A stretch of DNA of 64,000 nucleotides, from positions 124,001 to 188,000 of the forward strand of contig NZ_JAIFXZ010000003.1 of the NCBI RefSeq assembly GCF_021033825.1, in the 5' to 3' direction. Positions 45,144-55,973 of the stretch are shown here, piece by piece. Under the pieces are notes generated by a model. It was not told the DNA's origin and made no database searches. It saw nothing but the letters and a program-made list of their open reading frames with translations. This DNA comes from Dietzia aurantiaca. GTDB taxonomy: Bacteria; Actinomycetota; Actinomycetes; Mycobacteriales; Mycobacteriaceae. Position 1 is the stretch's first letter, and the number at the start of each line of letters is the position of its first letter. Made by a program: the position numbers and the translations under genes.

Positions 45144-46240
45144 AGGGCCGCCCCCACAGGCAGTCCGCGCAACCGGGCCTCGAGGGAGTCGATGCGGGCG
45201 TCGTGGGAGAAGGCCGCGGCCGCCGCCCGGGCGGTCGCGGTCCGGTCCATGGTCAGCGCGGCGGGGATGCCCGCGGCCAGCGCCGACGCCGGGTCGGGGC
45301 CCGGTTTGACCAGTACCACCCCGGGCTGTCCGCTGAGGATCTCACGGGTGCCGCCGCGGGCCAGCGCGACGACCGGGGTGCCGCAGGCCAGTGCCTCGAC
45401 GGAGGTGAGTCCGAACGGCTCCTCCCAACAGGGGGTCACCAGCGCGACCGATGCCCCGGCCACCAGCGGGACCAACGCGTCCCGGCCGAGCGGTCCGTGG
45501 AAGCGGACGGCCTCGCCGGCCGCGTGCAGTCGTGGGGCCAGGATTCTGTTCATGTAATCGCGGTCGCCGACGCGGCCCGCGATATCGAGTTCCAGGCCTG
45601 CCCGGCGGGCCGCCTCCACGGCCAGGTGCGGCCCCTTCTCGGGCACGATCCGCCCCATCCACACTGCTCGGTGCGGACCGGGGCGCGCGGGTCGGGGCGA
45701 CCAGATCTTCATGTCGACGCCGTTGGGCAGGACCTCGGCGCCGTGCGGGATCTGCCACGAGTTCAGCACCGAGCGGCTCACCGCGAGGACCTGCCCGGTC
45801 GCGGACCCGAGCCGGTCGAACGCCTCCTGCATCGCAGCCAGGGGCGGGCAGTGCAGCGTCGTGATCACGGGCGCGGGCATGTCGGCGGCCCGCACGAGCG
45901 GGACGTGACTGAGGCTGTGGTTGAGGATCACGTCGAACGTGGACCCGGCCAGGTGGTCCATCAGGCGGTCGAACTCGGCCGCGTCGGCCTCGTAGCCGCC
46001 GGGCGGATAGAAGCTGTCGCCGAAGCCGGTGGCCGCGGCCATGGTCGTGAACTCGAACCGCCGGTCGTGGTCCTCGCTGCCGGCCGCCGCGAACAGGGTG
46101 ACGCGGTGCCCGCGGTCGCGCAGGGCCCGCACCTCCTTGGCCACCACCACCTCGAGACCGCCGGCGAACGGCTCGCGGATGGGGAACCTCGATGGGCCGA
46201 TCACGGCGATGTCCAGCCGGTCCTCACTTCGGATGTCCAC
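45140..46240 (-). CDS. Glycosyltransferase family 4
   Basis: A 366-residue retaining GT-B enzyme. N-terminal acceptor motif AVIGPSRFPIREPFAGGLEV; C-terminal donor domain with VWMGRIVPEKGPHLAVEAAR, TPCWEEPFGLTSVEALACG and the E-x7-E pattern. GTG 46240 is chosen from the conserved start of the family and an AGGGGG nearby. GTG 46336 is in frame and would add 32 unconserved residues. It is the middle gene of the sugar cluster. Confidence 0.85.
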   Translation of the reverse strand: MDIRSEDRLDIAVIGPSRFPIREPFAGGLEVVVAKEVRALRDRGHRVTLFAAAGSEDHDRRFEFTTMAAATGFGDSFYPPGGYEADAAEFDRLMDHLAGSTFDVILNHSLSHVPLVRAADMPAPVITTLHCPPLAAMQEAFDRLGSATGQVLAVSRSVLNSWQIPHGAEVLPNGVDMKIWSPRPARPGPHRAVWMGRIVPEKGPHLAVEAARRAGLELDIAGRVGDRDYMNRILAPRLHAAGEAVRFHGPLGRDALVPLVAGASVALVTPCWEEPFGLTSVEALACGTPVVALARGGTREILSGQPGVVLVKPGPDPASALAAGIPAALTMDRTATARAAAAAFSHDARIDSLEARLRGLPVGAAL

Positions 46241-46345
46241 GATCCCCCTGCCGCTGACGGAGCTCCCCGGGCCCTCCGGGTGTGCCAGGTCATCGATCGT
46301 GGCCCCCCGGGGGGCCCTCCGCCACCGGAGCGACACCCCCGGCTC

Positions 46346-47740
46346 TCACCAGCCACCCACCACGCGTTCGAGTCGCACTCCTGTTCCGTCGTCGCGAGGT
46401 GGCCTGATCCCGAGGTCCCGCGCCGCGACCCACACGGGGTCGGGCGGCCGCTCACCCCACTCCTGCTCGCGCGCCAGTGCTCGCGACCTGCGCACGTAGG
46501 CGAGGGTGCGGCCCTCGTCGTCGTCGATCCTCACGCTCCCGACGGGTGGGCACAGTGCGCGCAACCGCTCCACGGGGAGATCCCCGAGCGCACAAGGGCG
46601 GTGGATGTCGACCAGGATGTCGGGACGACGACGAGGACCCGCCCCCTGCCCACCGCGCCGCCACCACCGGCCGCGCTCCCCCACATCGACCCGTGGGTCC
46701 TCGCCGAACAGGCCCGCGATCACCCCGGAGTCCGAGGTGGCGGGGTCGACGGTCACGACTACATCGCCCCAGCGCAGCAGGGAGACGCAGGTCGCGGCGG
46801 CGGAGCCGGCCCCGGAGAACGCAGACCCCGCGGCATGGACGTGGACCGCGATGGACGGGAGGGCGAAGATCCCGCCGGCGGGGCGCGTGTAGGGCGAGGC
46901 GATGAGCGGTGCCAGGCGGGCGGTCTCGGCATTCTTCTGGGCCAGGTGTCGGACGTCGTCCCGGCCGTCCGCGGCGTCTGCGCGGCCCGCCCAGTCCGGG
47001 CCGTCGTGCCACGCCACGGCGTCGGGGAGGTAGCGCAGACGACCGCCGGCCTGTTCGCAGCGCCAGGCCAGGTCCCAGTCCTCGCCGCCGTAGCCGATGA
47101 TGCCCGGATCGAATCCCCCGGCGAGGTCGTAGAGGCTGCGGTGCAGGCCGCACACCGCGGACAGGACTCCGCGCCACAGGCCCTCGCCGCGGGTCAGGTT
47201 GTGGGTCTCGGTATAGAACGCGGCGGGCCAGGCGGGATCGGACAGGATCGCCTCCGGTTCCACTGCTGTAGTGGCCGGGCCGAAGCGCCCGTATCGGCGG
47301 CGGCCCACGACCAGCAGGTCGGGAGCGTCGGTCAGGGCGGCGGCCATCGTGGCGACGTAGTCGGGCCCGGGGACGGTGTCGCCGTCCAGGAACAACAGGA
47401 GCTCGCCGCTGCCCGCCTGCGCACCGAGGTGCCGCGCGGCCGACGCGCGAAAACCCCGATCGTCCTGGCGCACCACCGTGACCTCGGGCAGCACGGAGGG
47501 CGGGGTGGGTGACCCGTCGTCCGCGACGATCACCTGCATGGCCAGCGGCCCCGCCGGCACGAGCCCCGCCGGCACACGTCCAGCCGGGTCGTTCCCGACC
47601 GGTTCGCGCACCGCCTTCTCAAGCCCGACCCCGGAGAGTCCGCGCTGCCCGCTCAGGGCGGCGAGGATCCGGTCGAGCATCCGTTGGTCCCGGTAGTACG
47701 GGATCACCACGTCCACGCTCAGCGGGGGCCTGCCGTTCAT
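46346..47740 (-). CDS. Glycosyltransferase family 2 with extra C-terminal domain
   Basis: A 464-residue protein. The first 240 residues are a GT2 domain: VDVVIPYYRD, LLLFLDGDTVPGPDYV and the acceptor block GYGGEDWDLAWRCEQAGG. A Pro/Ala insertion follows the first helix. The remaining 200 residues (ALPSIAVHVHAAGS, then VDPATSDSGVIAGLFGEDPR and VDIHRPCALGDLP) are unfamiliar, perhaps an accessory nucleotide- or glycan-binding domain. ATG 47740 overlaps the upstream stop (ATGA). Confidence 0.82.
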   Translation of the reverse strand: MNGRPPLSVDVVIPYYRDQRMLDRILAALSGQRGLSGVGLEKAVREPVGNDPAGRVPAGLVPAGPLAMQVIVADDGSPTPPSVLPEVTVVRQDDRGFRASAARHLGAQAGSGELLLFLDGDTVPGPDYVATMAAALTDAPDLLVVGRRRYGRFGPATTAVEPEAILSDPAWPAAFYTETHNLTRGEGLWRGVLSAVCGLHRSLYDLAGGFDPGIIGYGGEDWDLAWRCEQAGGRLRYLPDAVAWHDGPDWAGRADAADGRDDVRHLAQKNAETARLAPLIASPYTRPAGGIFALPSIAVHVHAAGSAFSGAGSAAATCVSLLRWGDVVVTVDPATSDSGVIAGLFGEDPRVDVGERGRWWRRGGQGAGPRRRPDILVDIHRPCALGDLPVERLRALCPPVGSVRIDDDEGRTLAYVRRSRALAREQEWGERPPDPVWVAARDLGIRPPRDDGTGVRLERVVGGW

Positions 47741-48804
47741 GTGAGCCACCCCCGCCAGGCCCGCACGTACGCCCGCCCGAGCTCGTCCAAGCCCGGCGGC
47801 GGGATGTCGCGCACGGTGGGCGCGGGGTCGTCGAGGAGTGCGCGCAGCGTCGCGGCCAGGTCCGCGGCCAGATCGGCGCCGCTGGCCAGCAGCAGGGAGC
47901 CCGGCCGGATCTGCTCCATCTCCCGGGTGTAGTCCGAGTCGCTGACCAGGGGGCGGCGGCCCGCGGCGGCCCAGGTGTTGAGGGAGCCCGAGGCCGAGAC
48001 GTTTCGGAACAGGGCGACCGGCACGGTCACCCCGCCGAGCGTGCCGGCGAGCTCGTCGTCGTCGATCCGCCCCGTCACCTCCGCCCGGCCGCCGGCGGCG
48101 CGCACGGTCTCCAGCGCGGCGGCCACGTAGTCCTCGTGCCCCTCGGCCGGCGCGCCCAACAGGCGTAAAGTCACGCGGTCGTCGCCGTCGGCCGCGAGCC
48201 GCGCGACGGCCTCCGCGACCACGTCAACCGCCTTGCCCGGGTGCAGGAAGCCGAAGACGCCCACCGAGCGAGGGTCGAGGGAGGGGGCGGCATGAGCGGT
48301 CGGCGCCGCTCCCGTCCGGGCCGGGGTGGGCAGCGCGGGAACAGGCAGCGGGACGACGACGTCGACGGCGATGCCCTCGTCCGCGCAGAGTCGGTGCTCG
48401 TGCTCGGAACTCACCATGACCAGGCCCGAAGCGGCCGCGATTCGACGATAGGCCCGGGCCCGGCTCCGGCATCGCTCGGCGCCCTCGGCCGGCTGCGGGA
48501 CGTCGTGCAGGGTCACCGCGACGGGTCGGTCACGCGCCAGCGATTCGACCACTCCGGCGGCCTTGTCAGGTGTCGAGCCGAACAGCGGATCGGTGATGTG
48601 CAGGTGCACGGGCGTACCGGGGTGCCCGGTCAGGGCGGCGGGCAGGTCGTCGACGTGGGCGACCTCGATCAGCGTGGTCCCGGCGGCGCGGGCGCAGTCG
48701 ACGGCGAAGCGGGTCACCCCGTGCTCGGGTGGCCCCAGGGCGACCGTGAGAGGTGGCCGGTCGGCCGGGACGTCGGCGTCGGTGTCGGTGTCGGCGCTGA
48801 TCAC
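47737..48804 (-). CDS. Glycosyltransferase-like protein, GT-B fold
   Basis: A 355-residue protein with GT4-like features: VAVTLHDVPQPAEGAERC, SSEHEHRLC, FGFLHPGKAVDVVAEAVARL (a phosphate-binding helix) and SASGSLNTWAAAGRRPLVSD. These suggest a donor domain, although the canonical E-x7-E is not obvious. It overlaps the WcbI gene (GTGA) and the GT2 gene (ATGA). Its place inside the operon supports sugar transfer. Confidence 0.72.
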   Translation of the reverse strand: MISADTDTDADVPADRPPLTVALGPPEHGVTRFAVDCARAAGTTLIEVAHVDDLPAALTGHPGTPVHLHITDPLFGSTPDKAAGVVESLARDRPVAVTLHDVPQPAEGAERCRSRARAYRRIAAASGLVMVSSEHEHRLCADEGIAVDVVVPLPVPALPTPARTGAAPTAHAAPSLDPRSVGVFGFLHPGKAVDVVAEAVARLAADGDDRVTLRLLGAPAEGHEDYVAAALETVRAAGGRAEVTGRIDDDELAGTLGGVTVPVALFRNVSASGSLNTWAAAGRRPLVSDSDYTREMEQIRPGSLLLASGADLAADLAATLRALLDDPAPTVRDIPPPGLDELGRAYVRAWRGWLT

Positions 48805-49673
48805 GCGGGCATCAGCCCCAGTAATTCGATGCGGGCCGCGTGCCTGCGCAGGCCCTCGTCGACCACGCCCGGGGTGGCGGCGTACCAGGCGAGGTGGGCG
48901 TCCACGATCTCGCGCTCAGGTATCGGCACGCCGTCGACCAGCCAGTCGCGGGGCCCGGTCTCGGGCAGACCCAGCGCACGCTCCACCGCGGGATCGACGG
49001 GAGCGCGGGTGGCGCCCAGGGGTTCGCGGTCGCTGATCCGGGGCGGATCCGAGAGCAGGCCGGCGGGCAGGTGCCCGAGGATGCGGTCGAACACCGTGGC
49101 CAGCGCCTGCCGGTCGGGGTGGTTGATGGTGTGCCAGCGCGGGTAGCCCTCGAGGAGATCCGAGACGGACAGGGCACCGTGGGCATGCTCGCGGACACGC
49201 AGCGCCTCGACGGACTCACTCGCCGAGGCCCGGGCCTGCTCGGTGGTCGGAGCGGCCACGAGGAGATCGTGGTCGCCGGTCGCGGCAGCCACGAGGGTGC
49301 GCAGGTCGTGGTACGGCGCGATCGGTGGGACGAGCGAGCGATCCCGTGGTGGGCGCACCAGCACCTGGTACGGGTGCAGACCGGCGTAGCGCAGCACCGG
49401 CACCAGAGCCACGGAGGCCGACGTCGGGAGTCGCGCCGCGAGCTGGCGGTGGCCCAGGGGCAGGTCGCGGTAGTCGTCGCGGATCGGCTGGACGATCAGC
49501 ACATCAGTGCGGGCAAGGTCTGCGTGCAGGCGCGGGAGGTCACGGGCCGTCATCTCGTACACCGGTCGGACATCGATCACGCCGACCTCCTGCGAGGTGC
49601 GCAGGAGGTCACGGTAGACGTCGGCCTGGCAGTTCCCGATCACCATGACCGTGGGCTGATCCGGAGTGCTCAT
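48801..49673 (-). CDS. WcbI-family polysaccharide biosynthesis protein
   Basis: A 290-residue protein with the WcbI opening VMVIGNCQADVYRDLLR and RTDVLIVQPIRDDYRDLPLG. WcbI proteins occur in capsule loci (first in Burkholderia) and are thought to add acetyl or similar groups to glycans. ATG 49673 is the natural start; upstream is Arg/Pro-rich shadow. It is the first gene of the operon reading through five genes to 43210, and is divergent from another glycosyltransferase. Confidence 0.8.
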   Translation of the reverse strand: MSTPDQPTVMVIGNCQADVYRDLLRTSQEVGVIDVRPVYEMTARDLPRLHADLARTDVLIVQPIRDDYRDLPLGHRQLAARLPTSASVALVPVLRYAGLHPYQVLVRPPRDRSLVPPIAPYHDLRTLVAAATGDHDLLVAAPTTEQARASASESVEALRVREHAHGALSVSDLLEGYPRWHTINHPDRQALATVFDRILGHLPAGLLSDPPRISDREPLGATRAPVDPAVERALGLPETGPRDWLVDGVPIPEREIVDAHLAWYAATPGVVDEGLRRHAARIELLGLMPA

Positions 49674-49777
49674 CGGGGCGAGCGTAGGCAGGGCCGGGGG
49701 AGGCGGCAACCGGCTGACACGGCCAGCCGCGACGGCAAGCGGTGGCGACGGCGTGCGTCGGCGGGCACGGTGGCGGG

Positions 49778-50980
49778 GTGACCTCCGGCCCCTCCTCGAC
49801 CCCACGGATCCGGGTCCTGTCCATCCCCGCCGGCCACGACTACGTCCGGCACGCCGTCGGCCCGGCCGCCGGCGTCGAGGTGCTGGCCGATCCCGTACTC
49901 GACCCCGCCGAGCCCGCGCGGTGGTGGCCGCACCCGGCGCTGGAGGCCGCGGAGCGCCCCGAGGTGCTCGACGGCGCCGACCTCGTCCACGTTCACTTCG
50001 GCTACGAGCACCGCACCCCCGGGCAGGTCGCGGAGTTCGTCGCCGCGGTCGGCGCGCGCGGATTGCCGCTGTTGGTGACCGTGCACGATCTGACCAACCC
50101 CCACGAGCCCGACCCCGCGGCGCACCTCGAGCGCACCGGACACCTGGTCCGCGGCGCGGATGCCGTCATCACGCTGACCGCGGGCGCGGCCGCCGAGATC
50201 CGCCGACACTGGGGCGTGGACGCGCACGTCATCCCGCATCCCCGGCTCATGCCGCCCGAGATCACCGAGCCGCACCGTCGGGGTCGGCTCGACACGCTTT
50301 GCGACCAGCACGCGCGTACCAGGGAACCAGCGCCTCGCGCGGTGGGCGTGGTGCTGGGCTCGCTGCGGGCCGGGGTCGCCGTCGAGGAACTGCTGCACCC
50401 GCTGGCCGCGGCCCTGCCGCCGGGCACGCGACTGGTCATGATGGTCCGATCAGATGCGCTGGCCGCGGCCCGCGAGCCCGGCCACCCCCGGCACGCCGCG
50501 GCGATCGAACTCGACCGACTCGGGCCGGCCGTCGAGATCCGCGAGCACGAGCACCTGTCCGATGCCGACCTGTGCGCGGCACTCGCCGGGTTCGACGCGC
50601 TCGTGCTGCCGCACCGCCACGGCACGCATTCCGGCTGGCTGGAGCTGTGCCGCGACCTGGGCCTCCCGCCGGTCATCCCCGCTATCGGCCATCTCGTGCA
50701 GCAGTGGGGCCCCGGAGCCGCGTCGTACGACCCGGCCCGCGTCAGCACGGAGGCGCTGACATCCGAGCTGCACGCCGCGCTCCCGGCCGCCCTCGAAGGC
50801 CCGCCGGTCCCAACCCGATCGCCCGATGCGGAGGACGCCGCCGTCGCCCGGGCCCATCACATCCTCTACCGCGAGGCCGTCCGGAATGCCGACCGCGATG
50901 CCGATCTCCACACCGGCCGGCCCCTCAGCAACCGCCGCTTGGTCAAACCCCTTCACGTTTTCCCAGGTGGCGATCACTGA
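49778..50980 (+). CDS. Glycosyltransferase-like protein, GT-B fold (divergent)
   Basis: A 400-residue protein: RVLSIPAGHDYVRHAVGP, LVHVHFGYEHRTPGQVAEFV, TVHDLTNPHEPDP, TLTAGAAAEIRRHWGVDAHV, then a C-terminal LVLPHRHGTHSGWLELCRDLG donor-like block. It fits the GT4-like fold of its neighbours. GTG 49778 is preceded by GGCGGG. It is transcribed away from the WcbI operon across a 104-bp shared promoter, so it likely belongs to the same glycan pathway. Confidence 0.75.
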   Translation: MTSGPSSTPRIRVLSIPAGHDYVRHAVGPAAGVEVLADPVLDPAEPARWWPHPALEAAERPEVLDGADLVHVHFGYEHRTPGQVAEFVAAVGARGLPLLVTVHDLTNPHEPDPAAHLERTGHLVRGADAVITLTAGAAAEIRRHWGVDAHVIPHPRLMPPEITEPHRRGRLDTLCDQHARTREPAPRAVGVVLGSLRAGVAVEELLHPLAAALPPGTRLVMMVRSDALAAAREPGHPRHAAAIELDRLGPAVEIREHEHLSDADLCAALAGFDALVLPHRHGTHSGWLELCRDLGLPPVIPAIGHLVQQWGPGAASYDPARVSTEALTSELHAALPAALEGPPVPTRSPDAEDAAVARAHHILYREAVRNADRDADLHTGRPLSNRRLVKPLHVFPGGDH

Positions 50981-51032
50981 ACGCCGTGATCTCCGACCAC
51001 TCGACGGCAGTGGGCGGCAGTGGGCGGCCGCG

Positions 51033-51710
51033 TCAGCCCTCCTTGCGGCGCACCATCTCGGTGATCCACTCCGGCGCGTACGGGGACGTGCAGTTGGCCG
51101 GCGTCGGGTAGTCCCGCAGGACGCCCAGCCGCTCGCCGATCTCCAGCGCGCGCGGCCGCAGGTCCGGGTTCTCGATCCCGATCTGCGCGAGCGTCGTGTT
51201 CATCTCCCACTGCAGTCGCTCGTGCGCCCCGGCCATCTCGGCCTCGATCTGGTCCAGCAACGCGGGCAGGTCCAGACCCTCGGGCTTCTTGACCACCCGG
51301 TCCGCGGTCAACGCCCAGCCGGCACTCGCCACGACCGGGTCCGCGTCGGCCAGCCACGCCACCCGCAGCTCCTCGGCGTGCGGGCCCTTCATCACGACGT
51401 AACCCACCAGCCAGTCGTGCACCTTGCGGGTGCGCGCCTCGCGGATCATCGCGTCGAGGTCGGAGGGCGAGAACTCCCGCGGCCGGCAGATGAGCAGCGC
51501 CAGCAGCCGCGCCGCCGAATCGCCGGTGCCCCACAACTCGACCGCCAGGGGATGGTTCTTCTTCACCCTCTTGGCCACGGCACGCAGCTTGGTGAGGTTC
51601 ACCGCGTGATCGTCGCCGTGACGCTCGTTGACCTCCCGGATCCGGGCATCGGCGAGCTCCGCGAGCTCGGCCATCACGTCGTCGAGTGTGGGCGTTGTCG
51701 TCGTCGTCAT
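51033..51710 (-). CDS. DNA alkylation repair-like HEAT protein (AlkC/AlkD family)
   Basis: A 225-residue all-helical protein of the DNA alkylation repair family: AVAKRVKKNHPLAVELWGTG, EARTRKVHDWLVGYVV and ADPVVASAGWALTADRV, corresponding to HEAT repeats that cradle DNA. AlkD excises positively charged alkylated bases; catalytic residues here were not verified. The N-terminus MTTTTTPTLDD is encoded by a copy of the dispersed GGCGTTGTCGTCGTCG motif overlapping the start. It is divergent from a pyrimidine-dimer-glycosylase-like gene. Confidence 0.82.
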   Translation of the reverse strand: MTTTTTPTLDDVMAELAELADARIREVNERHGDDHAVNLTKLRAVAKRVKKNHPLAVELWGTGDSAARLLALLICRPREFSPSDLDAMIREARTRKVHDWLVGYVVMKGPHAEELRVAWLADADPVVASAGWALTADRVVKKPEGLDLPALLDQIEAEMAGAHERLQWEMNTTLAQIGIENPDLRPRALEIGERLGVLRDYPTPANCTSPYAPEWITEMVRRKEG

Positions 51711-51819
51711 GGCCCGTCGCCTCCGTCTCGCACCGTCACCGAACCGATCCCACCACCATACGAGCGCAGCCTCCGACGCCGCGGCGTGCGCACACGCGCG
51801 GTCACCGTGCCGCGCGCCC

Positions 51820-51831
51820 TATACTCACCGG
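51820..51831 (+). promoter_or_regulatory. Leaderless promoter of the glycosylase-like gene
   Basis: TATACT at 51820-51825 is a good -10 element. It ends six bases before GTG 51832, so transcription should begin at the start codon, a common leaderless layout in actinobacteria. Confidence 0.65.
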
Positions 51832-52266
51832 GTGCGCCTGTGGAGTATCCACCCCGACCTCCTCGACCGCTCCGCGCTGGTCGCCGGGTGGCGCGAGGGC
51901 CTGCTGGCGCAGAAGGTGCTCCGCGGGCTGACCACCGGCTATCGCAGCCACCCGCAGCTCGAGCGGTTCCGCACGCTGCCCGATCCGGTCGAGGGCATCG
52001 CCACGTGGCTGCACGCGCTGGCGGATGCAGCGGACGCGCGCGGATACCGGTTCGACCGCACCCGCGTCGTGGCACCGGCGGGCGCCGAACGGCTCGAGCT
52101 CACCGACGGTCAGCTCGCGCTGGAGTGGGCACACCTGCGCGGCAAGGTCACCGCGCGCGACCCGGCGTGGCTGGAGCGGCTCACGGAGCCCCGCCCGCAC
52201 CCGATGTTCGACCTGGTGCCGGGCCCGGTGGCCGACTGGGAACGCGCACCCCGGCCGGAGGCCTGA
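51832..52266 (+). CDS. Pyrimidine dimer DNA glycosylase family protein
   Basis: A 144-residue protein matching the family of T4 endonuclease V homologues: RLWSIHPDLLDRSALVAGWR, EGLLAQKVLRG and GYRSHPQLERF. The Glu of WREGLLA aligns with catalytic Glu23 of the phage enzyme. The N-terminal Thr nucleophile of the phage enzyme is absent (residue 2 is Arg), so activity may differ. It appears leaderless. The next gene (an esterase) starts one base after its stop. Confidence 0.75.
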   Translation: MRLWSIHPDLLDRSALVAGWREGLLAQKVLRGLTTGYRSHPQLERFRTLPDPVEGIATWLHALADAADARGYRFDRTRVVAPAGAERLELTDGQLALEWAHLRGKVTARDPAWLERLTEPRPHPMFDLVPGPVADWERAPRPEA

Positions 52267-52267
52267 C

Positions 52268-53452
52268 ATGACGCCGCTGATCCCCCGCCCGCCGCGACGC
52301 CCGCTGCCGGCCGTGCTCGCGCCCGCCGCGGGATCGACGCTGCTCGCGCTCACTCCGATCCGCCGCCCCTTCGCCGCCGCCACCGCCGGCTGGGTGCTGA
52401 GCCTGCCGGCGCTGGAGCTGCCGCTGCACGTCGGCGTGCTCGTGGGTGCGGCGACAGCCCCGGCGCTGGCCCGCCGCAGCACGCGCCCGTCCGACGTGAT
52501 CGGCGTGGGGATGGCGGTACTGACCTGCGCGGGACTGGGTCTGGTGTTGGCTCGGCAGCTCGCCGCCGGGCGCGTGCTCGACCGGGCCCTGGCGGAGCCG
52601 CACGACGTGGTGGGAGAGACGGCGGGAAAGTCGACGACGACGACACCGCCCTCGCCCCGCCACCGCACGCCCTGGCCCGCGGTACTGCTCGCGCCGTGGC
52701 CGAGCGTGCCGCGCGGCGTCCGCGCCCGCCGGGGCATGGTCTACGGCCCCGACCCGGCGGCCAACCGGTTCGATCTCTACACCTGTGCCGACGGAGCCCC
52801 GGCGCGCGGCGTGCTCGTCCACATCCACGGCGGGCACTTCCGGGCGGGCGCCCCGAGCCGCGAATCGCGGGCGATGCTGTTCGACCACGCGCGCCGCGGC
52901 TGGGCGGCGATCAGCGCCACCTACCACCTCTCGCCCACCCCCGAGTCGGGGTTCCCGCAGCACCTGGTGGACATCAAGCGGCTCATCAAGTGGATCCGCG
53001 CCGAGGGGCCGGACCACGGCATCCCGGCGACCACGCCGATCGTGGTGGCCGGCAGCTCGGCGGGGGCACATATCGCGATGATGACCGCGCTGACGGCGGG
53101 CGACGCGGAATACCAGCCGGGCTTCGAGGACGTCGACACCTCGCTGGCCGGCGCGATCGGTCTGTACGGCTACTACGGCCGGCTGGGCCCGGCGACCAAG
53201 GAGACGTCCGTCCCGGTGCGCCGCCAGGCAACCGGCGCGCCGCCGGTCGCGATCATCCACGGAACCCTCGACACGTACACCCCGGTCAAGGGCTCCCGGC
53301 GGCTGGTCAGGCACCTGCGCGCCGCCTCGACCAACCCGGTGGTCTACGCGGAGTTGCCCGGCGCCCAACACGGCTTCGACGCCGTACGGTCGCCGCGCTA
53401 CCTCGCGGTGGTGGCGGCGATCCGCCGGTTCACCGAACCGCTTGCCGGGTGA
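52268..53452 (+). CDS. Membrane-associated alpha/beta hydrolase (HSL-type esterase)
   Basis: A 394-residue protein. About three hydrophobic segments fill the first 110 residues, followed by a linker with KSTTTTPP from a GACGACGACGAC run. The catalytic domain has the oxyanion motif HIHGGHFRAG, nucleophile GSSAGAH near residue 270, Asp in HGTLDTYTP and His in GAQHGFD. This is the hormone-sensitive-lipase/LipN-like esterase pattern. The gene sits directly after the glycosylase-like gene and before the patatin gene. Confidence 0.85.
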   Translation: MTPLIPRPPRRPLPAVLAPAAGSTLLALTPIRRPFAAATAGWVLSLPALELPLHVGVLVGAATAPALARRSTRPSDVIGVGMAVLTCAGLGLVLARQLAAGRVLDRALAEPHDVVGETAGKSTTTTPPSPRHRTPWPAVLLAPWPSVPRGVRARRGMVYGPDPAANRFDLYTCADGAPARGVLVHIHGGHFRAGAPSRESRAMLFDHARRGWAAISATYHLSPTPESGFPQHLVDIKRLIKWIRAEGPDHGIPATTPIVVAGSSAGAHIAMMTALTAGDAEYQPGFEDVDTSLAGAIGLYGYYGRLGPATKETSVPVRRQATGAPPVAIIHGTLDTYTPVKGSRRLVRHLRAASTNPVVYAELPGAQHGFDAVRSPRYLAVVAAIRRFTEPLAG

Positions 53453-53527
53453 TCGGCGCTACCGTTAAACATCACTAACCACACGACGATCCACCCGATC
53501 ACCCCATCACCCCAGGAGGGACCCCGG

Positions 53528-55920
<2,393 letters not shown>

Positions 55921-55973
55921 CCGGTCGCGCCGAGTGTGACGGTCGGGGCGCGGTTCAGCGGCTGGAGCGTGGT

